Source of the DNA: Plasmodium coatneyi
Taxonomy: Eukaryota > Apicomplexa > Aconoidasida > Haemosporida > Plasmodiidae
DNA: 64,000 nt
NCBI RefSeq assembly: GCF_001680005.1
Contig: NC_033567.1
Span: 3,534,001-3,598,000, forward strand
Direction of reading: 5' to 3'
Within the stretch, counting starts at the first letter, position 1. Each line of letters opens with the position of its first letter. This document shows, one piece after another, positions 55,401 through 64,000 of this stretch. The position numbers and the translations under genes are program-made. Below the pieces are notes generated by a model. That model searched no databases, was not told where the DNA came from, and saw only the letters and a program-made list of their open reading frames with translations.

Positions 55401-58400
55401 TCTCCTTTCAGTGGGGCCTTCTCATCCTCATCGTGATCGTCGTCCGGGTCCACGACAGACTTACCGCTTGTGCCCCCATTGGCTGCATTTCCATTCTTAA
55501 TGTATCCTCCCATGTTGTTCAGAATTTTTTCCTTCTCGGAATTATCGTCCTCTTCGGAGGAGTCGTGCATCTCGTCGTCTTCCCCGTTTTTCTCATTCTT
55601 CGCCTCTTCTCCTGGAGAGAGTAGGTCTCCCTCTTGGTGGTTATTCTCACCATGATCGTTTCTGCCATCCATAATGCTGGCCTCAAAATTGCAGTTTATT
55701 TTTTCCCCGCAATTGGCATCTCCTCTCGAGACAGAGATATCACTGTTTGATTTGGGAATATCCCCCTGCTCCTCCTTCCCAGGAATAGCGTCGTCAACCA
55801 CATTGGCACGAACCACAACGGCATTGTTGCCCCCCTTACAGCTTACCGTTTCCCCCTCCTTCGCGTTGCTACCACAGTTTGGGATCAAAAACGAATCTGC
55901 CTTGGTCTGCCTATCCTTGCCCTTCCTTCTACTCCCTTTCACCTTGGATAACTTACTCCTGCTGTGCTCATTACCCCCTTTCTCTAAGAAGTGGTCATTG
56001 CAGTACTTGCCTACATAAGCAGGAGTGTAGGCAAAGAAGTAGATGCACCTGGATTTGTAATGTTTATACAGGTATTGAAAGAAGGAGGGAAATCTGTTCA
56101 ATATGAAAATGTGCAGAAACGTGTGCAGGTGGTACAAACTGGACTTCTTCGATATTTTGCACAAAATTTTATGAGGAAAAAAGAGGTACAAAATGGGAAA
56201 ATCGTACAAGACGTTTCTGCAAAAATCGTAATTCTTCTCGTTATTTATGTATGTGAGAAATGCCACGGTAAGGAGGAGGACAATGTGTATGTAATTCTTA
56301 TAGTAGGAACAGAAAAAAAGGTAAAAAATTGAAATGATGGAAATAATGAAGCTTCTAAATTCGAATATTCCGTTTACTTTATCGAAGATATAGTTGAATC
56401 TGTTTTTTATCTGCATGGTGCGTTTTATATTATTTATAAATAAATTAAACAACTGGTAATTATTGTTAATGTTGTTATACGTCATGGAGGGGTCCTCATC
56501 ATTGCAAAGCACATTGGTGGTGTTCTGCGACGGTAGCAAGTACTCAAATCGGTTCTTACTTTTATATATAAATATATGGACATACAAATTATCATCATTA
56601 TAGTCGGATTCATATTTGCTATTTTTCTGTGCATTCTTCTTTTGGTCATTATGTAACTTTCTCACAAAAAAATAATTCTTATCGAAGAAAATATTTTTCT
56701 GGTTCAGGAGAGAAAAGTCATTTGACACACCGTCATTCTTTTTATTGCAGGAGGAGTTGAATAATTTTTCCGTCTTGTTAGACGACGTGGAGCTATACAT
56801 GGATGTATTTCTATACTTTGTATTTTTCGTTAAAAAGAAATCGGTCTGAATTTGTACACTACTCAGTTCCGCCTTTTTGTACAAATCAAAGTCGATGTGT
56901 TTTTCAATTTCATAATTGTGTAGAGTAAAATGTCCTAGATACAAATCCAGGTCTGTGTAAAAATAAAATATAACTTTATTCTGTCTGTCCGTGAAAAGTG
57001 GTATGAACATGTCCCTATTGTACTCATACTTGTAGTGGTACAAAAAATTATCCACGTCAATTATGGCATATATGTAATTATACTTAATTTGCTCTAAGTT
57101 CCTAATTTTTAAAATATTTACATAAATGTAGTTGTAAGCACTCGCATGAATGGACTTGTAGAATTTCTTCAGCACGTTGAAATATTTGGGGGAAGAATAA
57201 TACAACTCGTAATTCTTCAAGAAGACATTTTTGGTGTACTTGAAAAAGAGTATTTTCATGTACTTCTTTATCGAACCATAGATAGAAATAATTTTCATTA
57301 AATTGATCAACTCGATAATTACATTTACGTTGTGGTTAGCTAAACGAATGTGCTCATTGTTGAAGTGGTATCCATCATTTGATATTTTGTAATTATTTTT
57401 TTTCTTCTTCTTTTTCTTCTTTAAAGAAAAAAAATTACTATTATCTGAGGTGGAACTCCCATCCATATTGCTCAATCGCTTTGCATACACACTAAAATTG
57501 TAAATGCTGTTCGAGCTTTTGTAAATATGTCCATATGTAGAATGGGATATATCATAAACATCCCCCTGCATAACTTTGTAGATGTTATTAATATTCTGTT
57601 TGAATTTATTTAAAATTAAAAAATGCTTCTTCAAAACTAGGATTTTTTTTCTATAAATATGTGTGGCATTCGTTTTCTTGTACATGTAGCATGAAATGGT
57701 GTAATCGCATTTGTTTATCAGCGTGTTGAAGTAGATGTTGTACAAATTTGCCTTCTCCTCGTTTTGTTTTCCTCTTTGGTTTACATTCTGGTCTTCACTT
57801 TGGCCTATATTTTTTTCTTTCTTCATTTGATCTGTCTGTTTTGTGAAACGCTCCTTCGTTGGGTCACCATTGAGCGGTCCTTCCGACGAATAAAGCATCA
57901 CGTGCCTATACTTTTTCCTCAACTCGGCTAGTTTTTCCTCATTCCCCTTATCATAAGAGTCTGTATGATGATTATTGACGTTATTACAGATGGATCGCTC
58001 CTGCGGGGATTCCTCCCCCCCTGGGTGTTTCTCACCTGCCGTCATTTCATTCACATTTGGGTCTCTCACCCGTTCTGTCTTTTCTTCATCATTTTTGTCT
58101 CCATAATTGTGTTTCCTCTTAATGCGAGAAATTTTATTAAGAAGACTCAAGTTGGACTCATTCAGCTTGTCCCTCTCCTCGAGGTTACTATTAAACTTAT
58201 TCAAGTAGAAGTCGTACAAATTGTTGTTATACTTATGGTTGTTGATTTCTTTGTACAGGTAAAATTCGGTCAGGTCGTCATTCGATTTGCCTGCACTATC
58301 TTCATAGTTGGATGAGAGCTCGTCATAGATGTTTTCATACGTGTTACTTAAAATGTTGGAATTGCTATCTGTGTGTTTTTTATCCTCCGAATCGTTGCAA

Positions 58401-58522
58401 TATATAAGCCTTTTCACACTGTCGTTTTTGTGTTTATTATTCAGGTGTACCTTTCTGTTTAATTCTTTCCCCTCAGTGGGTGCTCTACTTCTTTTGCTCT
58501 TCTTAATTTCCATTTTGTACAC
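49437..58522 (-). CDS. Giant membrane protein with C2-like region, five exons
   Basis: Exon 1 is 58522-50462. Four short 3' exons follow: 50351-50256, 50144-50037, 49883-49809 and 49601-49437, all phase 0, with donors GTGCGT, GTAAGT, GTAATT and GTGAGT. The product is about 2834 residues. Residues about 470-540 (ILKIRNLEQIKYNYIYAIID and LYLGHFTLHNYEI) look like a C2 domain core. Helical hairpin segments follow at about 718-775 and near 790. Further membrane helices lie at about 1347-1371, about 2492-2515, and in exon 2 (IVISLLGYFSILLLPIKF). Between them are long Asn/Lys and acidic low-complexity regions. C2 plus a re-entrant or paired helix is reminiscent of MCTP/ferlin-like membrane tethering proteins, but no family can be named. 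The small exons contain the helical carboxy end, VIVKLLHLYYK to NNTSY. Confidence 0.8.
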
Positions 58523-60270
58523 TGCGGAGGGGTGTTACTTTTGTACATTTCTCTTCCTTTCGACTTTGTTACCGTTCTTCGGTTGGTACTGTCTTCGTTG
58601 AATTCGCGCATGGGAAGGCAATGTCGGGGAAAAGAAACAAAAAAAAGAGAGACTAAATATCACACAGAGATACTGCCCTCCACACCAATGTATGTTCCCC
58701 TTGTTGGTTCATACACTTTCATTTCATGTTGTACGGAGGGGGTATTCTCTCACGGGGAAGAAAACTGCAACTCGCCTTTGCATTCGTTCGCACCAAGCAA
58801 ATCAGCAGGACGATTTAGGCGAGCACAAGCAAATTCGCATTTACCAAAAAAAAGGGGAATAAATGAATTGCACAACGGTTTCCTACAAACAAGCTGCGCT
58901 AGCAGCAGCGTGCTCAGAAAGGAACGTATATTATGCCTACGGATTTATGTAAGCATATGAGTACGCGTTGAATAAGTAGCCCCACACCCACCGCACTTTT
59001 GCAAATCAAACATGCATACGTGCGTGCAGCTGTGGATGTACGCCCTCATTCCTGTATCTTACATTATGCATTTTTACATCACAAAGTGTACACAAAAAAA
59101 AATAAAGAAAAGAAATTTTTAAGTAGAAAAAATTAAGCACAGAATGTCATAAAATGTTGAAAACATTCAGTATAGTTCACCGCATGGCGCGTTATGAACA
59201 TACAAATATGTAACTTCTACTTTTATATCAACTACTGTTTTAAAAGTTCCATTTTTGTGTCTATGCAAAGGCGAAGAGAACTAGCAAAAAATGGGGAAAA
59301 AATGGGAAAAAATAGGAAAAATCATCCTTAAGGTGTCAACAGAAAAGGCGTAAAAAAATGGTTGAACTTATATATCTTATCACTTAACTGTTCTGCGTTT
59401 TATTATTTTCGCGTTGCGGTGTAAAGCTCGCCGAAATGTTTCCTAAGGCGAAATATTTCATTCCTCATACCGGTAAAAAAAGTATGCACTGAATTGCGGA
59501 TACTGCGCAACGCAGGAATATATGCATTTGCAAATGTGGGGAAAAAAAACAGAACCATAGGAAAAGCGTTATCAAACAAAACCAAACCAAACCCGTGCCA
59601 ATTTGTAAATTAAATGTTCACCCATTTGGCAGAAAAAAATAAATAAATATAACGTGAAGGTGAGGACTACTACCTCGTGGTTAGGTGAAAACTTGTACAA
59701 GAATAAAATGATTACATTTGTTTATGCTGCCTGTCCGTAACAAATATAATATAATCAAACAGGATGAAGAAACGTACATCATACTAGTCCAAGAATGAAA
59801 AGTGAGAAGATTAATTCGGTTTCCCATTATTCTTAAGTCCGAAATTTTGCCCAAGCGAACATTTCAAATGAAGCCAATTTTTGCAAAGAAAAAAGGAAAA
59901 AACTGCCATTCGATTCATTCCCATTTTTCGGGCAAGCAAATCAACTCTATTAAGACGGAACAAATTGTAGAAAATTAAGCGCATAACAGTTGGCGAAGCT
60001 GTATACCCCTTCCGTCTTAGAATTCTTACATGCCCCTATGCATCCACAAAGTCTGTCACACTCTTGAACATATCGTATTAAACTTGCAACTTTGCCAACA
60101 TACGTTTATTTGGAATAACGGGGAAAACACGGATAATAGCTAGAAAAAAAAAAAAAAAAAAGTGAGAATTAAGGATATGTGAAGAAAAAGGGAAACCTTT
60201 TTTAAATGCATACTCGCTCCACATGTATGTGCATAGTAACGTGAACCAGCATACTTAGACAATTGCTTAA
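58523..60270. other. Divergent promoter region
   Basis: Between the giant minus-strand gene and the plus-strand zinc-finger gene. Contains A/G-rich stretches (59285-59325, GGGAAAAAA repeats) and an A run near 60144-60160. No gene is supported; the 142-codon ORF at 58532-58960 shows no domain. Confidence 0.45.
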
Positions 60271-60291
60271 ATGAATTTCTTTTTCTTGTTT

Positions 60292-61108
60292 ATGCCCTTT
60301 TCAGTGCCTCTGTCAACGAGAAAAAAAAAACACCCACGCAATACGATAAAAAGTAAAATTCTGAAGACCAGAAAAAGGAAAAGAGATTACGATGAAGGTA
60401 TAGCAAAAGAAAACGGCCTGCATGTTAACAGTTGCACTTAGTCAAAAGTGGCCATATACAAATGGCTCTTCGCAGAGATGAACGTGATGTGCTTGCTTAT
60501 TCACATGATTATATATACCATATCGGCGTAAACGCACACTTATTGATGTTTCCCCCCCATCCCCCTTGCGCAAATTCTTTTTATATTGAATTTCATTTCA
60601 CATTCCCTGCAGTATATAAGGATTATCTCAACCAACCGGCCCTTCCGTACGATGAAGACAAAAAGGGAGGCGGTAAGGAAATGAAAAAAGGAAAGGCAAT
60701 TCCCAAATGATTATTATTTTATTTATTTTTTTTTTTTTTCCAATTTGCATAACATTAAAATGACTGAAAATTGTTGACAACATTTTTTAGGACAACATAA
60801 GTGCTATGCTTGCGACATTTATTTTATAAATGACGACGCGAAGAAACAACACGAAAAAACGAAGAAACACAAGAGGAGAGTGAAAATGCTTAACACGGAG
60901 ACGCCCTACACTTATGTAAAGCTCATCAAAGTGCACATATACATGGAACATTAATATATGTATCATACATATGGTGTGTGCGCTTGGGGGCATAAATTAT
61001 AATCGCCCTTCATACATTTGGTAAAATATGTTTTAACGGTTGCATTTTTCTACAATTTCCTCCTCCCTGCAGAAGGACGCCCTGAAGGCTGCTGAGATTT
61101 CCCTCTAA
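60292..61108 (+). CDS. Bud20/ZNF593-type C2H2 zinc-finger protein, four exons
   Basis: Exons 60292-60397, 60613-60672, 60791-60915 and 61073-61108 join in phases 1, 1 and 0 to give 108 residues. An alternative in-frame ATG at 60271 would add seven residues, and an acceptor at 60305 is a third option. The amino part is basic (STRKKKHPRNTIKSKILKTR, KRKRDYDE). A U1-type C2H2 finger reads GGGQHKCYACDIYFIND then KKQHEKTKKHKRRVK, with Cys at two positions three apart and His pair in HEKTKKH. The end reads LNTETPYTYKDALKAAEISL. The order acidic linker, GGG, finger, HKRR and PYT is that of Bud20 and ZNF593, which associate with pre-60S ribosomes and help nuclear export. A ribosome-biogenesis role is inferred from that family. 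Confidence 0.85.
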
Positions 61109-61178
61109 TTGGGTCCCCCCGCGTATGGGATAATGTGCAACGTACTCATGTGGGTGGCCCCCTTTTCTGCACACTTCG

Positions 61179-64000
61179 TCAGACGCCCGTAAATGATACA
61201 GCCCGGGTGAGCTTCAAAAAAAGCTGCAAATTATGCACCATTGGGCTCAATTCAAACAAGTTGCTGTAATCATTTGCGGATAACGTTTTGACATCCTCCA
61301 CTTGTAAGGAGTTTTTTTTTAAGTTATCCCCATCCTTTATTACCACTTCATTCATTTTTTCAATGTTGTTATTTGAAAAAATGTTGGTTAAAAAATTTTG
61401 AAAATTCACTACATCATTTTTTTCATCGTCATTATTCTCTTGTTTTGTCGTATCACCCAACTTTGTCTTTTCCTTCTTATTATTTAAGTTGATAAATTCG
61501 CAAAGCTCGAATAGGCAATACAGGATGGATTTATGTTTCGTCAAATTTTTGATGAACTTTTTTTCGCTTTCTTCCGCTTCCATTTTGGCAATTCTAAGGG
61601 AGGGAAACAAAAACGGCGAAAAGAAAGAAAAAAAAAAAAGAAAGATGAACAAATTAGTTATGGGTATGATGAATGGGGGACATATCGCAAGGCGCGCTAA
61701 AGCATAGCCTTCGTGGTCGGGGATAACCAAGCGGAATGAATTAACTGCACTTTGGTGGACCCTAAATTTTGGCATGACATGGCACCATTTGTGAGCATTT
61801 AATGTGGCTATTTTTACAGTGTTATCGTTTTACTACATATGGCGGATCCTCCTTTTTCAGCCCAGAATGACCATCGTTTCCCTCTTCCCCCGAAGGGTAT
61901 GTGTACTTACCTGCAACAATTTTCCTCATACTCCACATGTAGCGAATCGGCCAGTGGGCCCTTCACGCTAACCACCATCTTCGACTTTGTCCCGTTGGTT
62001 AGGTCTACTTCCACGGAATGGAAGGCCATAAATCGAAAGCACAACAGAACATCGTTTATTAAAAGTTCCTCCGTTTGGTCCTGCGGCAGATGATACTTCC
62101 CCTTTTCAAGCATCTTCTCTACTTCGACATTTGTAACTAAGAGATTAATTCCCTTTTTTTTCATTAAAAATAGCAAGGTGTATACGTCTAATGTGCAGTT
62201 GTATAGGTCCTTGAGAACGTCTACTCCATTGTCTTGTAGTTGCATACCGTAGTCATCAATGTGGAAAATAAAGCTCATCCCATTTCGGCTCCTTAACATT
62301 GCAACTACTTTATTTTCACAATATTTAATTTCCCACTGGAGATATGGGAAATTAGTTACGCTATTTAGATTGATGTAATAGTTGCTGATTCGGTTGCTAT
62401 AAATTCTTACGTATGTTTTATCATTTAGTGAAATTTTCTCACTTTGTACTTTAACTATATTTATTTCATCATATGGCTTTTCCTTTGAGCATTCTGTTAA
62501 GGTATTTTCTTCTTTCCCCCTATCGACATCGCACGTCTTAACATGTTCCCCATTTTGTACACTTACTCGAATGTTTCTTTTTGCAGAAGTTAGCTCTTCG
62601 CTCCATTTGGGGGTAGCATCCTTCGGGGAGAGATTCTCCTTATTGTTTATATGTTGGGAAACCAAATTGTCACTGCTTTCCTCTTCCGTCACGTTTTGCC
62701 TTTTTTCCACTTCTGCCCCCTCTCCGTTTGGCATTTCGGCATGCGCCCCACGCAGGTGTGGTCCTTCCCCCAATTGATGCAAATCATCCACAGGGAAAAA
62801 ATTTGCACAGTTCACCTTTTTATTAGTGTCGATGTAGAATATTTCCAACTCGTCATCATTGTAAATGCCATTGGGAATTTCAATTTCGTATATGTATGAA
62901 AACGCATTTTGTTTTTCTTCCAGGGGAAAGGAATTTTCCACATCGGAAAGGGCAACATAGGGAGTAGACGAGTTGCTACGATCGTCAGAGCAATGGTTGG
63001 GGGGAGACGCCATTTGGCCCATTCCTGACGATGCAGACACACACGGATTGGATAAAATGTGAATTTTAAATAAATCGAGAAAAATAAAATCATCCATATA
63101 TTCGTACGACTTGGTTTTTATTACCAAAGTGAGGAAGTATCGCTTGTCTACATGGTTGGGAGAAATTATACTCATCGTCATGTTGGAAAACTCTATTTTG
63201 TTTTCATTTTTTATTCCATTTATTATCTTCGTTTCAGAAAGGAAGAAGGCATTTCTCCTGTTTCCATTTTCTGCCCTATTTAGCAAAATAAATTTGTTCA
63301 ATATAATCTTATTTGTGTGCTTGATGTACTTTTCAAAGAGGTATGTTTTTAACTTGAATAAAATTTTAAAATTCTCAGCGCAGTAGTGCCAGACATTTGG
63401 ACTTACCAAAAAATAGTCGGTTAGCAAAATGAAAAAAAATAAATAAGTCGACTGCATCATTTGACAGCAGTTCTCAAAATGATGTAACGCATGTTCTTTG
63501 AAAAATTCTTTCAAAAAATGGAAAATTGTATTCAAGCATTTGTTATTCGTCACGTTGTAAAAGTACATGCAGCTGTTCTCATAATACATGTTCATTTTTT
63601 TGTGAGACAATGATTTATCTTTTGTGGACAAGGGGAAGAACACCCCATATATGCACTGGTGTATATTCATATCAATATAAAAGAAGGGCGTTTTTTTATC
63701 TGCGTCATAGTATTTGTTTAACAAATTGTGGACCATTTCTTCCTTTTCTTGCTCCATGTAGGAGATAATTTTACGAACCAACTTATCATCATTTTCGTTA
63801 TAGGTGTTTATCTTTATGTTGTCTACCAATTCCTTCTTTTCGGTTATTTCGACTTTATCTTCATTTTCAATTTTATCCTTTGGTATTTTTTTTTTTTTTT
63901 TTTTTTTTTTTCGTCTTTTCGTTTTCATTAGCTGCGCTTTTCACATTACTCTTTTCCTTCCCCACAATAGGTTTCTTAACACTATCGTTTTTTTTTTTCA
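61179..64000 (-). CDS. Conserved protein, two exons visible, 5' end beyond the window; interrupted at a poly-A run
   Basis: Exon 2 (61593-61179) follows exon 1 (ends at 61911) through a GTAAGT donor and CCCTTAG acceptor in phase 2. Exon 1 encodes a large hydrophilic region with no signal or membrane helix; it includes WHYCAENFKILFKLKTYLFE, an acidic low-complexity insert, then YYINLNSVTNFPYLQWEIKY and FIFHIDDYGMQLQD. The 5' part is a Lys run. Upstream of it, a different frame (NDSVKKPIVGKEKSNVKSAA) is open to the window edge and reads like coding sequence. One base removed from the 26-base run at 63886-63911 would join both, so the gene very likely continues left of its apparent ATG at 63928 (beyond 64000). 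The last third faintly resembles the carboxy part of axonemal CASC1/IC97 proteins; that is a weak guess. Confidence 0.75.

Overview
This window is nuclear DNA of a malaria parasite. AT-rich intergenic DNA, long intron-poor genes with lysine/asparagine-rich insertions, phase-matched short GT-AG introns, a V-ATPase d subunit, an UIS2-type phosphatase and a pir-family gene all say Plasmodium. GC content is moderate, a pir (kir-type) gene sits inside the chromosome, and there is an internal array of CCCTAAA/CCCTGAA telomere-like heptamers. That combination points to the Plasmodium knowlesi group (P. knowlesi or a close simian relative such as P. coatneyi). The species call is inference from known genome features, not a search result.

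Layout, left to right. 1-166: 3' tip of a + strand gene. 926-5143 (-): Slo-type potassium channel, probably the K2 channel. 5144-10008: long stretch with no gene I can support. 10009-10206 (+): small hypothetical ORF. 10720-14853 (-): long-form tRNase Z with at least seven exons. 16153-17232 (+): conserved protein with a chitobiase-C-terminal-like beta domain. 17584-20049 (-): COG3-like Golgi tether subunit. 21041-21865 (-): probable mitochondrial membrane protein with weak COX6A resemblance. 25455-27563 (+): FtsH/YME1-type AAA metalloprotease.

27564-37431 looks like an inserted subtelomere-like island. It holds a composite repeat block, a degenerate telomere-like array, an intact four-exon kir gene, a two-exon exported-type gene, several tandem repeats and a truncated kir pseudogene. 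Core genes then resume: a four-exon EFCAB10-like gene (37432-38205, -), V-ATPase subunit d (40627-41775, +), UIS2-type phosphatase (43267-47445, -), a giant five-exon membrane protein with a C2-like region (49437-58522, -), a four-exon Bud20/ZNF593-type zinc-finger protein (60292-61108, +), and a two-exon conserved protein running off the right edge (61179-64000, -).

The core genes are housekeeping: tRNA 3' processing, Golgi trafficking, mitochondrial proteostasis, vacuolar acidification, ribosome biogenesis and ion transport. From memory and unchecked, orthologues of the K2 channel, tRNase Z, YME1-like protease, V-ATPase d and UIS2 lie close together on P. falciparum chromosome 14. The kir island would then interrupt an otherwise conserved gene order. 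The most novel single signal is an elastin-like hexapeptide repeat, including an exact VGVAPG, in the predicted exposed part of the kir protein just before its membrane anchor.
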